Assembly (NCBI RefSeq): GCF_047496725.1
Contig: NC_132975.1
Location: 7,762,501 to 7,826,500, forward strand
Reading direction: 5' to 3'
From: Anoplolepis gracilipes
Taxonomy: Eukaryota > Arthropoda > Insecta > Hymenoptera > Formicidae
Length of the DNA stretch: 64,000 nucleotides
Positions 35,761-47,969 of this stretch are shown piece by piece. The notes beneath the pieces are model-generated. The model had not been told where the DNA came from. It saw nothing but the letters and a program-made list of their open reading frames with translations, and ran no database searches. Each line of letters opens with the position of its first letter. Position 1 is the first letter of the stretch. A program made the position numbers and the translations under genes.

Positions 35761-38627
35761 TTATAGCCCGGTCCCAACCGTGTGCTGAAAAGTTTTCTTC
35801 GGCTCTATTTCAGCAACATCGCGTCGCAAATTCGCAGTACTTTCACGGCGCGATTGCGCCATCGCGGCGATTCCGCGACAAGGTTTTCGGCAGCGATTTA
35901 CAACAGCGGGAATAACAATGGCGTCGCAAAAAGTTGGCACGCAATAGCCACCGTGTCGGGTAACGCGAATCCAACGGTACATCCCTGCGCGCTTTCAACG
36001 TGGTCTACCAACCTACTGTGCCTACCTATCTGCCTGCCTACCTACTTACCTACCTACATACCTATACACATCCTTCGCTCTTTGTGGTGCCTAGGCCCGC
36101 ATCGATCGCACTTATATGTATAACGCGTACATGACTATCGATCCCGCCGCCCCGACTTGCCTCGCCTCGCCTTCTTCCCTCTCGCATGGGGAAAAGACGA
36201 AACGAAAAAAAACACTCGGCCACCCCCGCCCTTCTCCTATGTCGATCGCGATGAGAAACGCGAGATCCCGCCACCCTCATGTCACGTCGCGCCTCGGTAG
36301 CATTATGTTTACATCGGTGTCGCAACGATACCGGGGGTTGCTACCCTAAGCAGAACATAAGCTATGTCGTAATATCTAGGTTGCTTATGCACAATGGAAA
36401 ATATAAATTGTTATTAATATACGAAGTCGAAAGCCTTAAGCGAATCAATTTTCTGACTTTTAATCTCAAGAGATCTCTTGTAATCATATTTTACTTAAAA
36501 TTTAGAATTTAAATAGTTTTTGGTAATACGTGAATTGATCGTATAGACAATGAAATAAAACTTTGTTAACTTTAAAAATATATTTCTCTATGATAGTTGA
36601 TTGTCTTTCTAAGAATTTAATAAAAGTGTCTTATATCTTTATTAATTTAATCAGTATCAAATGAAAGAGGAAGTGGTTTAAGAAGGTGTGACACATTCTT
36701 AGGAAAATTTACTTGTTTTCATAAATAAACGCTTTTTATCTTTTTGCGTTATATTTTTATTGTTATTATAAACAATAAAATTCTGGAACTTTATTTAAAG
36801 TATCAATAATTTTATGTAAGTGAAGTTGGGCCTTTATGAAAAATTTTTTAAAATAATTAGAGTTCTGATTGATCTTATTAGGGTGAACATTTTTGTCGGA
36901 AATCTAGTTTTTTGGAGAATTTTGATGGTCTCCAAAAATTTTTAACAATTATCCTTAATAACTAAAGCTTTAAAATTTTTAATAATGAAGGGCCCACTTT
37001 ACATACGTAATAATTTTATTATTATTATATTATATAATAAATTTATCTATTTTTTTTCTTTTAATTACAAATTTTGCAACAATAATTATTTATAATGATT
37101 AAATCCAATTATAATAATAAATAATATTAATTCTTAATTACTATATCAATAAGTATATTAATGACAGTAATAATGATTAGCGTTCTCTGCCTCTTGAATC
37201 ATTTAACTTGACATTTTAGGAATTAACACGTGTGAAATGTTGAAAGGAAACAACTTACGATAACGGGATTTCTTGTTGATAGACGAAATACTGATGAAAC
37301 TTCCAATTCCGACACCGAAACCGCAATGTCCTCGACCGTTCGCTCTTTTATGTCCGGTTTTAAGCCACATGGGTCATTGACAGTGGATGCGCGTAAATAA
37401 CTGTAATTTGTCATTTCCATCACAGACGAGATAACCAGTAAAATATTACGTCACAATCTTCTACCAGACCTATACAATTCCACTGCCATATGGTCAGTAG
37501 AACGGTGAAAAATCGCAATAACAATAGTATTGTCTTATTTTTATAATAATACATAATTGTACTATTATGTTATGTTATATCATTTTTCATTATCGCATTT
37601 TTACTTGTGCATTTTGGAGATTTTTAATCCGAGGCCGAGCTTATGGAAAAATGACAAGACATGTCTTTCTGATGTCTGTCATATTTTATGTTAATGAGTT
37701 GTAAAGCTATGTTTTAACTAATATTTTTTATTACATACCATCATAATGAATACAGAGAAAGAAACATTCAATCGAAAATGACGCAATCTCTTTAATATTT
37801 CGCAAAATATTACGCAGATTAAACTTGCAGTTATAATAAATTAATTTAATCTGATTTTTTAAATTATATCAATCCTTTAATTTACGAATTAATATGTATC
37901 AAATATTGAAAGAAAACTTATAATAACGGAATTTTGTGTCAATAGTCCCTTAATATTAATTTTCTTTTAAAAAAGTACATAAAAATTTTAATAAATAATA
38001 AAACTATTTAGCTATTTTAGCTAAAAAAATACAAATAATTTAGAAATAATTCTTTAACTATCAACATTTATATCTTATATTTGAATAAATTTTATTCAAT
38101 TTAAAGTCTCCATCATTCACGAGAGTACATATCTGTTACATAAATATTTCCGAGCACTTTGAAACACGTGCACTATATTGAAATTTGAACGGTTCGAATC
38201 TGAACAATCGATAGCACTTTTGATTCACAAGCATAGCATTCACAAACATAACACCGGATAGGTTTCATATATCAGAATTTTAAGAATTCCGGTTTATTTT
38301 TTTCGCCAGATAATAGGGGTCAGATAATAGGGAATCTCTTCTCTTTCGTTCGAGGCAATCGATTCGATCGCGCCGCCGTCTTCCCACGTACCTGCCAAGA
38401 ATCCGTCGTCTGGAATAATGCGCGAAACGACATAAGTTTGAGTGGGAGGGAGTGAACGACCTAACGGTGCAATATCGAGTGTCGGGCGCTTTTATACAAC
38501 CGAGAATACGTTCTATATGTGTATTTCGATTATTGAATGAAGATGAACTGTTACATCGAAAAAATGCTACTGTGATCACGTAAAAATTTTTAATTAAACT
38601 ATTATACTTAATAAAGTTGTGTTAACT

Positions 38628-38938
38628 ATTTGCGATAAAATACAAAACTAAAGACGTTATACAAAAATACGTTAGTAAATATGAAAATAAGGAAATTATC
38701 TACAGTAATCAAGAAAGAAAAATAAATAAGCAATAAAGTGTTTACTTTGAAAAGAAAAATGATGCATTAACTTACTTACGGTAAAATATAAAGCTAAAAA
38801 TATTATGCAAAAATATATAGGTAAATTTGAAAGTAAGAAAATTATTTTACAGTAATCAATTAATAAGAAAATTATTACAGTAATAAAAAAAGAAAAATAA
38901 ATAAGCAATAAATTCTTTATTTTGAAAAGAAAAAGATG
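38628..38938. repeat. Tandem duplication, about 150-bp period
   Basis: Both halves contain GTTAT/ATTAT-RCAAAAATA, GGAAATTAT/GAAAATTAT, ACAGTAATCAA and AGAAAAATAAATAAGCAATA in order, ending TTTGAAAAGAAAAATGATG or AAAGATG. The second copy carries a small internal repeat of AAGAAAATTATT-ACAGTAAT. Confidence 0.7.
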
Positions 38939-40399
38939 AACGGAAGAAATTTATATGTAACAAAACTGGAGCAAGATCAAAGAAGAGAAATTCTGTATGA
39001 AATGATGGTTAGAATTTATTTACTTCCATCATTAGGTTTCTTTGGGCCATTAAGATCTACATTATCAATTTATGCCTTGGGAAACGTTTTGACTCTCGCT
39101 ATTAAATTTTTTACCGTGTCTCTCCTACCTCCTCTTACATCTCAACGCATAATTCATTACATTATAAACAAGAGCTCGTTGAAAATATGAAGTCAAGCTT
39201 CTGTCAAGTTTTCTAGCAATCTTTCTAATTATATCATTAATTTTAATTTATTCAGTATTTAAATATTTATTTAAATAGTAGAATTATTAATTCAATTTTA
39301 ATTCTTTTACTATTATTAAAAAATCACGAAATTATCCTGAACATTTCCCTCCACTGTGAATTTTAACTTGAAGCAAAAATAATTTTAAATAATTACCTTC
39401 AAATATAATTTTTATCGTTACTCTATGTGAGACGTAATATACATACATCTCTTTCTCTCAATGAGATGACAACAAAAAATGTACTTAATATTGAGACACG
39501 CGATAAAAATCTGCTTTGGAAAAAGTAAATCATTGTTCAAAATCAAGATGAAGATACGTTTAAGCACGTCATATTTTATGATCTTTACTCGCATAAATCA
39601 TCGCTTTTGAAAATTCTTATCAGCCTTTTATTCTCAATAATCGAATATTAATTCGGATCTCGCTGTTCAAATTATGAAATCAAGATTTACGATTAGGCTT
39701 AACGATAGTATCCGAATGACGATGACAGGAACGACGACGCCTTTCTGTTAAACCTATAACACCTTGTCGTGGCGACGATGACAGCGGCATCCCTACCGAT
39801 CGATCGCTTCTGAGATCGATTGTGGCGCGGCGAGTGCGTGCGCCATCCTGTAACCGGCCTCGCTGCTCATAGACAGAAAGTAAACGCTTTTATAACTCCC
39901 TCCCTGTCTCTATATTTCCCTTTCCACCCCTTTGTCACGCATATGTGTTACATTTACGATGAAATCGTTCTTTATTATATTTATTAGCGCGCGACGAAGC
40001 TGACTTAATCGGGACGCCGACCGAGTGAAAAAACGTGCTTTAGACGAGGTTTTATTAATGATTTTAAAGATTTGTCTATTACATAATTGTATTAATACAC
40101 CTCCAAAGGTTGCTTATAATTAATAGTTTAATACAAATAATTTTTCTAAATTTAAGTAAAGTTTTATTTAATTCTTTATCAATTATACTTGTCAAATTTA
40201 TAAGTAACACGTGAACGTGTAAGACATATATAAAATTATGTAAATGTGTGAAAAATATTAGATAGAAACTTATCACAATCGCGAAAATAAGATTAGTAGT
40301 TATAAAGTAATATCAGAACAACTCTCGTTTTTACGTGTCATTACGTTACAACGACGTAATGTAGCATATTGTATTTATCAGAACTTTTCAAGCTGAAAT

Positions 40400-41739
40400 C
40401 ACTTCAAAAGCTCATATTTTAGCTACGGACATCCTGTCGTAGCAGAGTCACCCTTTATAATCAGGATCATTAACATTGAAAGGGCTAACACCTCGCGATC
40501 AGAGCGTCATCCGCGTCCGTGCGGAAGACTCCAGAAAGTATCGAAGGGAGCATGGGCCGCGGCTTAGACCTACCCCAACGTGATCCTGTTTACAGCAACC
40601 CTACCGTCCTTTTCCTCTCGCATCTCTTCAGTCTCGACTTATCTGAGAACCCACCACTTTCCGTTCCGTTCTCACCCTTCTGCCTCATTCTTCCCTCCCG
40701 TCATGAGAGTTTCCTTACTCGCGACGCGCCTTCTCTTCTTTCCTCCTCCCTCGCATCCCCTCCGCATTCCTTCCACCCTTCCTCACGCCTGTCTCCCACT
40801 TTGTGCCCTGCGCGCTTAGCCCTCCTTACTATCGCGCTCACGCTTTCTTCGTTCCTCTCACTCACTCTCTCTTCAACCGGCCCGCAAAACGCGAAAGACA
40901 GACAGAGAAGCATTGGCAAAGAGGGAGGGAGGGGAAGGAGAGAGAGGGAGCGAGAGGGCAAACGGTGGGGCTGGCTCTCTCCGGTCTTGCGCGACGCGCA
41001 CCAGTCAACCCAGAGCCACGGTCGCGCGACAGCCACGGTGTCCGTTAAAGGGATCGGTTCGATCATAGTTCGTGATATTTCTTTCAAGTGCCTCGCGGAA
41101 TCTCTCCTTCAGAATCTGTCCCTTCCATCACGCGCGAACGCCCTTTTCGCTCGACCGTGCGCCCGTTTCGGAGTGATCCGCGAAGTGAAGGGCCCCAACG
41201 CGGGCGCTCTATCCACCTCGTCAAGGAGTAACCGGCATTCGCGAAGCATACCGTGGCGACGCCGACAGTCGCGAGAAAGCGCAATCTCGAGGTGATCCTC
41301 CGACACTCCCGCGCGTCGCCCAAGATCGCCGCAGTTACCACCGCGTCCCCGCGTAAGGGACCGATGGCACGCGGCGAGCCGAGGCCCGTCCTCGCGGCTG
41401 CCTGGCCCGCGTGCGGCCCTTGCACGCGGATAGTCGGGATGCGGTGGGACTGCTCGTGACTGTCCGCCCGTGTGTGCCAGTCGACGACGCCCCGTATCGT
41501 ACACGTCCGGACGGACACAATACGGAGTATCGGAGTGTCACCGATCGACCGAGTGATCGTCGTTGTCGTCTTTATTTATCGCGCGTTCGTGGACATTGTC
41601 GTTGTTCACGTCGTCGTTATAATCCGGCGGTGTCGCGACGAGAGGGAAAAAGAGGAGTATCGACGTTTTCTCGTGCCGGCGCCGGGGTACCACCCCTTGC
41701 GCGCGGAAGGACAGTAGCGGCCGGCGCGTCAGTGAAAGT
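40400..41739 (+). promoter_or_regulatory. Large CpG island with possible untranslated leader exon
   Basis: The largest CpG-rich block in the window. Several frames on both strands remain open for 130-258 codons, but they are dominated by S, P, R and L with no domain, as expected from a GC-rich CT/CG-biased sequence. It contains the donor GTGAAA/GTGAGT at 41,739/41,740 with no ATG nearby giving phase 1, so I read it as promoter plus leader exon that could splice to the Hr3 exon 6 kb downstream. Confidence 0.4.
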
Positions 41740-41984
41740 GAGTGATGCGAACGCGTTCGCCAACGTGGAGGAGAGGGAGAAGCGAGTGCGAGCAAGTGTC
41801 ATCGCGACTTCTTCGGGGTTGGTCTCGCATTCTTTTATGATACCTCGAGGCGCGTCCTCGACGATTATTATTACTGCGACGCGTTACGGAATTCAGTTCT
41901 CATTGTCAGTTCGACGAACGTCGACACAGTGGTGGGTCGCACAGGATAAAACGCACCCCTTCGACTCGTTTCGTGCGGATTCAC

Positions 41985-42048
41985 CCTCCCTCTCTCTCTT
42001 TCTCTTTCTCTCTCTCTTTTTCTCTCTCTCTCTCTCTCTGTCTCTCTG

Positions 42049-42089
<41 letters not shown>
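41985..42089 (+). repeat. TC microsatellite, about 105 bp
   Basis: Nearly pure CT/TTC repeat ending TCTCTCTCTCTAG/GGAGGAGG. The repeat therefore doubles as a pyrimidine tract before an AG, and an open stretch MRQNGARQRRRNRSSE with a GAG/GTAGGG donor follows. The splice use is speculative. Confidence 0.7.
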
Positions 42090-45000
42090 AGGGAGGAGGT
42101 ATTTCTCTTGGGAGGAGTAATGCGTCAGAACGGTGCCAGACAGCGACGTAGAAATAGATCCTCAGAGGTAGGGTTGGAGAGTGCATTAGCTTTCTCATCA
42201 ATGAAAAGTTTATATCATCAAATAGGGCTTATACTGTGCACTCTTTTCTTTGTATAATAATATTTATATTGAAAAATCGTTTTAGGATTATTTAGAAATC
42301 TCAATTCTCGAAACTCGAATAAATTTTTTAATGTTATTTTGGCATGGTAAGATTAATTTCTTCTTGCATATATCTTTATATTTAAATAATTAACTAAGTT
42401 ACGTAAATTATTTTTCTATTTTATAAATATATATATAGTTTGAATATCTCATATATTTTTGCTAAATATTTATACATTACGTATTTTGCTAAATACCTCT
42501 GAATAAACGCTATAAATATTAAATTAACGCTATTAAGCATTGTGTTGACAGTAAGACAGTTATATTTGTTAGTACAAAATATGCAGTTAAAATCTCGGTT
42601 TCAAAATACTGAATTCTCTATCACGGGGAGATTTGAAATCTCGTGTAACATCGTAAAAAAATATAATTTATTCCCCAGTATCTTTATAATAATATCATAT
42701 AAACTTCGATTAACGAGCCTTTTACAAAAAAGTTCACTCCACTCAAGAAAGCTTGTTAGCGTTGTAGAATATTAATGACGTGTTTTTCATTTTTACATTA
42801 TCGATCCTCTATAAGTTTTTCTTATTTTCTTACATCTTCGATCATCCGCGATTTCGCGATGTTTGTCCCACTCTTTCTCTCTCTCAACAGACTCTCCTCT
42901 CTTTGCTTCTATCGCTCTTTCTCGTTCTCCCTCTCGTCTTCTCGCCCACTCCAGCATTTACCTCCCGGTTATGAATATTATTAAGTAATACCTACATCGC
43001 ACGCATGGCAATACAAACGCGCGACTGTATGCACTTATACGTATGTGTACGGGCATCACGCGCGCGCGCGTGTTGCACGCAGGCGAACGGAAAAGTGCAG
43101 GTTCTCATTCTAGAGATATCTTGTATTCGCGAGACAATACAAATATACATGTATTTCTTTCTCAATACGAAGAACTAAGACTCTTGTGATATAATAATTA
43201 ATTTTTATTGTAAATCAGATGAAAATCAATATTAAAAAATATATATATAGAAAATTACATAGCGCTTTTGATATAATTTCGAATTCTCGTTTCTCTCTTG
43301 GCAAATTCAATATCGTTTCTCTTCGAAAAAAAATTTCTTTGTAAGCTTTAATGTCTTTATACGTCTAACTTTTTTAATTATTTCTAATAATTTAAATGAA
43401 TTTATAATTCTTCAGTTTAATATATATTTATAAAATATTTTTTATTGATTACTTTCAACTCTCTTTTCATTAAAAAATTAATTTCTCTTTGTAATTATTG
43501 CTTTTTACATCGAGCATTTTATCGTTAAAAAAAGCTTTTTTACATAAAATTTTGATGAAAAATGAAAAAGTAATTAAACACGATAATTGGCTTTTTTCTT
43601 GTTATTGATTTTAGCATATAAATTTCATAAGCATCAGAAAGATTTGTAAGAAAGACCTATTTAGTATTTAGAAATGCACCTGAATCGATATAATGTGCAA
43701 AATTTGTGTGATATTGTAGCGGCGCATGATGGATATTTATATGGTGTAATTATAGAATGTATATTAGAAGATAGACTATATTCTCGTTGTTATCTACAAC
43801 GGTGTCCTCGTGAAGTGACCGGAAGTATCCATGCGACATGATGGGACGAAGACGATAGTAAACATAAAATATTGTGTTATGTACGAAGTGTTAAAATGTC
43901 AGCCGACGCTAATGAAATCGTGTTTCTCAAATAACAATTAGTTAATTCTCCGGTAGAAAAAAAAATATCATTTGATTTAATATTTGAAATAATATTTTTT
44001 ATAAACGCCTGCATTTTATTAATTGTATCTTTCTTATAAAGGTCATGTTTGAAATTAAGAAAAGAATACAAGTTCATTCATTCATGGATTTTTTTATAAT
44101 TAATATAAATAAATCTATAATTTCTTAAATTGTTGCAAATTTTCATAAAGCATACTTGTTAAGGAATGCATGTCATATATTTTAATTATTGTTTATATTT
44201 GTATAGTTACAAACGCGTATATATTATATTTATCGTCTTCAAACTCTATGGAATCAATTATTTACGTAGATCAGGTTTGATAACTGGCTCGACTGTTGTC
44301 TTCGCTGAATGTATGAAATAAAATATCCAATAAGTCACTTAATTTGAGATAAATGGGTATAAGTATGAATCGCGTGCACACGGTCGGGTCACCTGTGCGT
44401 TTCTATCTCTCTCTTTTCTGTCTTTTTCTCGTGATAATGGTGATGCCGTAATAACGCCGCCGACACGCTCGTGCCAGAACCGAAGTATACGCTCGATGTA
44501 TACGACCTAAATAAGATGCGATGCCCCCCCAGGGCGAAAGTAATTCACACGCGCGAACAAGAGCTCGCACGCCCGCGCGCCGTACTTCACCGACTTTTAG
44601 ACTTTATTTACCGCACACTTCTAAGATAATATTTGAAACTTATTAGCGACAACTTGAGTGACAATCGTGGTCATTATATATATTTCATTTTATTTTATTA
44701 ATTTTTAATATCGTGATATTTTATATATATTTTTTATTAGATTTTTGTTCTTTTAATTTCTTCATAAATTTATGTATTGTTTTTACATATGAAAATAAAT
44801 AAAGACAGAAAGTAGACAAAGTAAATAAAAATCGATAACTATTAGACATAAATATGTAATAGCATTTATTATCGAAATTAAAGTTAAAGAATGATCTTAT
44901 TATTCGATTTGATCATAATAAATGAAGCTTGAAATCAAAATCAAAATTTATTAAAACAAGACTTATTATGATTAATCGGTTCAATTATTATCGCAAAATC

Positions 45001-45792
45001 ATGTAATGAATTATTAGATTAACTAAGTAGTTTGCAGACGGTTGCCTTTTTAGGGATAGATCGGACAACGCGATCTTTTATCCAGGAAGATACGCGCTAT
45101 ATCTAAAGCGAAGGAAAGATAGAACGAAGAAGATAGAGATTGAGAGGGAGCATCGAGTCAGTAGGCTAGTGGGAACATAAACCGTACGTACGGTACCGCG
45201 AGCCCTCTTCCTCTTTCCCTCTATCTCTTGTACTTTCCGCCTTCCTTCCTCTTCTCTCACAATTTTCTCTTTTCATTGTGGTCAGCGGACATCCACCACG
45301 TTCATATATAACGGTGATTTTAGTATTCTCGAGAGCAGCGTTTCCCACGCAATCATAAATTGAGAATTCTCTCTTTTTTTATAAGATTTTAAAATTATAA
45401 TAATATTATAATAATATCTTTTTCTAGATGATGATATGTGACTATTTAGATCTCTTTGTTTTCTTGGATTACTCAAATTATTAAATGTTATCTGTCATAA
45501 TTACGGGCATCAATTGATAGGATTTTTATATATAAGTATATGAGAATAATATCTGTGATACATATCATAAAAGTCTGATTCTTTAATTTTAATATTTTAA
45601 TCTACCAGTTCGTCTAAAATTATTATTAAGTCCCTGTTGTCAAAAATTAAAAACATTAAATTTAAAATGTATACACCGATGTATTTTTTCAATAGATTAA
45701 AAACTTCACTGGCTAAAATTCTAATTGTATAAACAAAGTTGAATAAACTCAACAATTAATCTGCCGCTTTCACTGCACGAGCAGCGTATAAA

Positions 45793-45812
45793 TTTTTTCG
45801 GACACCCTGTAT
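45793..45812. repeat. Isolated ACACCCTGTA terminus
   Basis: GGACACCCTGTATGAG resembles the right terminus of the MITE at 3,784-4,165 (ACACCCTGTATA). I found no matching left end nearby, so this is probably a truncated or diverged relic. Confidence 0.3.
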
Positions 45813-46864
45813 GAGTGGGTGGTTGGGAAACAGGCTCGCTAAGCTCGGCCGGTGGTCGCCGAGCTTCGCTCGATAGCGAAGCGTGGTTCCCCTCGACTCG
45901 AGCTCTCCGCTGCTTGCAACGCGGTTGGGATTAAAGGGGAACCATCACGGTGCATGGAAATGCAGGATCGATGCGCCAGGAGTCGGCCTCTTTTTCGCGT
46001 CGGCCAGGGATCGATCGTTCAGGATTAATAACGTGTCGTCAGGTTTTATACACTTGCCATTTATATTCTTTACTTTTTCAATCTTAAACAATTCTTTCGA
46101 ACTGGTTTTATTTAATAGCTATGTTTATTTGATTTTTATATTCGAATGTTTGCAATCTTTAATTCTTGAACGCATAATGTTGTGCATTTTTCGGTGTGTG
46201 TATATATTGATTTTCTAAAGCTTTTTGACTAAAATTGGTTATAAAATATTCTTGATATCTTTACGCTCGAGAAATTGAATTAAAAGTTTGAATTTATTTA
46301 TTTATATATAAAATACTTTTTATACATTATTTTCTATTATAACATTTTATCTACTGTGTAGATCATAAAAGCACGATTTTTGTTGCCATTTTAGAAAGTT
46401 GATCTGAGAACTTTCAAAAGGATTACATAATTATATATGTCTCACAATGTAAATTTTGTGTCGGTTCTACGAATTGATTTTTTATCTTGTTAATCTGTAA
46501 TTCGTTGCAATTTTTTCATGGTATATCCAGAGAACTTTCTTTTAATTGTTAATTCTGATTGAAGATTAGTTCGTTGTCTGGCGAAATTTTAATCTACCTA
46601 CGTCCAAAATGAACTAGCACGAAACGATTCGATGGAAGTTGTGTCTGATCAAGCATGAGTTAATATTATATTTGACGTTCAATCCTCTTTCGTTTTTCTC
46701 ATATACTTATTAAAACTGAGAAAATATATGAAATTAAATCGAAGATTTGCAACAGAGACCTGATTATATATCGGATTAATGTTTAAATATATAATGTATA
46801 AAATATATATTATGTTGGGTTTTATAGAAAAATAAAATTTATAAAATTGAAATGAGATAATAGC

Positions 46865-46867
<3 letters not shown>

Positions 46868-46919
<52 letters not shown>
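46868..46919 (+). repeat. GA microsatellite
   Basis: (AG)n over about 50 bp in AT-rich DNA, roughly 1 kb upstream of the Hr3 exon at 47,846. GA tracts can bind GAGA-type factors. Confidence 0.9.
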
Positions 46920-46922
<3 letters not shown>

Positions 46923-47199
46923 GAGAAGAAATACGTTGTATTATAGATGAAAATCAGAGATTTCAAAGTTTTTATTTAAAATAATTTTTATGTATATTAA
47001 TTCCCAAGATCTTCTAATTAACAAATGAAAATTTCGTACGTATAAATCACATGTAATACAGTCAAAGGTCTACTAATATTTTTAGTTCCTTGAAAATTTC
47101 CATTAAATTTAGTAACAAAATCAGTCTCGCAAGGAGAATACAAAGCAAGAAACGTCATATGTACGACAACTCTCGCATGATCGGCGCAATGACAACTTC

Positions 47200-47845
47200 C
47201 TTTCAGATCGAGAACTAGAAGGGAAATTCGTCGAAGCCATGTCACGTCGTTGGGAGTTCGCGCGATTCCCGATGACAGCAACGACGGTTACGTGGACAAC
47301 GGTTACAGAAAACGCGCCAACGACCGCGATAACGGCAAACGAAGTGAGCGCAACGACGTTAACGACTACGACGAGTACTCGACTCGGCGTGTTGCGACTT
47401 CGGGGTGACTAAGAGCGAACACCATCATCGGTGCGATCATTAAACCAACGACAACAACGACGACTTTTACGTCGAGGGGGGTTAGTGGTAGTACACAATA
47501 AATCGTGTCACGTTGCACTGTCGTTGGGGTGGCGTGGAGGAGGCGGAGAAGGAGGGGGAGGGACAAGAAGAAGAAGAAGAAAAAGAAAAGAACGGAAATA
47601 CGAACTTTATAACTAGTGAATCGACGCGGAGTATAATCGCGCGAGTGTCGCATCATAATAGACAGATCGTTTTTTAAATAGCAGTGGTGCATCGGTCCTT
47701 AGGGGAGCGAAAAGAATCTTCAGGGAGTTAAACGCGGTTACGCGGCCGCGAATGTTACATCGGGCCAGCGAAGGGCGCCCGGTGATTCAGCAGGGCATCA
47801 GCCTGGCAAACGTCAGCCTACGACACCGTCACCACGGCGTTCAAC
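47200..47845 (+). promoter_or_regulatory. GC-rich leader and probable promoter of the Hr3 MFEMW exon
   Basis: A GC- and CpG-rich block directly upstream of the Hr3 start codon, in sharp contrast to the AT-rich DNA before 47,150. It contains ACG/AAC-rich degenerate triplets (47,270-47,400), a G-rich stretch near 47,520-47,570 and a purine run of AAG/AAGA triplets (47,565-47,595). A CTTTCAG acceptor-like site lies near 47,206. I see no long coding frame with protein-like composition. The best reading is 5' untranslated leader plus promoter. The exact transcription start cannot be placed from sequence alone. Confidence 0.55.
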
Positions 47846-47969
47846 ATGTTCGAGATGTGGAGCGCGGTGAGTTCCAAGCTGGAACACTCCGCGACCTCCT
47901 CGGGCTCGCCGTTGCCGTTGACCTCGCACGCGCCCCAGACACCGCACACCTCGTCGGGGAGCATAAAAG
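47846..47969 (+). CDS. Hr3: Hr3 (ROR-type nuclear receptor) N-terminal coding exon
   Basis: First coding exon of the orphan nuclear receptor HR3 (NR1F4, insect orthologue of vertebrate ROR). HR3 binds AGGTCA half-sites with an AT-rich 5' flank and acts in the nucleus in the ecdysone cascade. The exon gives 41 codons plus one base and begins MFEMWSAVSSKLE. A Ser/Pro/Thr/His-rich linker follows, and it ends SSGSIK. Fly DHR3 has MFDMWSSVTSKLE and the same SSGSIK directly before the AQIEIIPCK start of its zinc-finger domain. The start ATG has A at -3. The donor is AAAAG/GTAAAG in phase 1 with a final G, as needed to make the Ala codon of the next exon. The same frame stays open upstream to a TGA at about 47,772, and CAG sites at 47,793 and 47,816 would be phase-compatible acceptors, so it may also act as an internal exon. 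The zinc-finger exons are not in the window. Confidence 0.92.

Larger units (their letters stand above)
32000..40400. other. AT-rich intron with GC islands and local duplications
   Basis: Islands at about 32,270-32,600, 33,010-33,290, 34,440-35,000, 35,760-36,360, 38,290-38,580 and 39,700-40,050. A small frame at 38,936-39,190 (84 codons, MNGRNLYVTKLEQDQ at its start) and one ending at 34,245 (MDPSRFAKLAKKTEN) look slightly protein-like but lack splice or domain support. Confidence 0.4.
42260..47199. other. AT-rich intron before the Hr3 exon
   Basis: AT-rich with patches of mixed composition at about 42,840-43,100 (including a CG run), 44,350-44,630, 45,060-45,300 and 45,790-46,040. Nothing else supported apart from the relic terminus at 45.8 kb and the GA repeat. 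Confidence 0.4.

Noticed and set aside
36005..36065. TACC array considered as telomere-like repeat
   Set aside because: Degenerate tetranucleotide microsatellite; the insect telomere unit is TTAGG.
38185..38200. GGTTCGAATCTG resembling a tRNA B box
   Set aside because: No matching A box or cloverleaf stems around it.
40519..41295. 258-codon open frame on the + strand, the longest in the window
   Set aside because: Composition is S/P/L/R-rich and follows CT and CG bias of the island; overlapping frames on the other strand are equally open, and no domain, start context or splice logic supports it.
41411..42091. 226-codon + strand frame
   Set aside because: It ends in a run of SLSLSL encoded by the TC microsatellite and crosses a consensus donor at 41,739; no recognisable protein segment.
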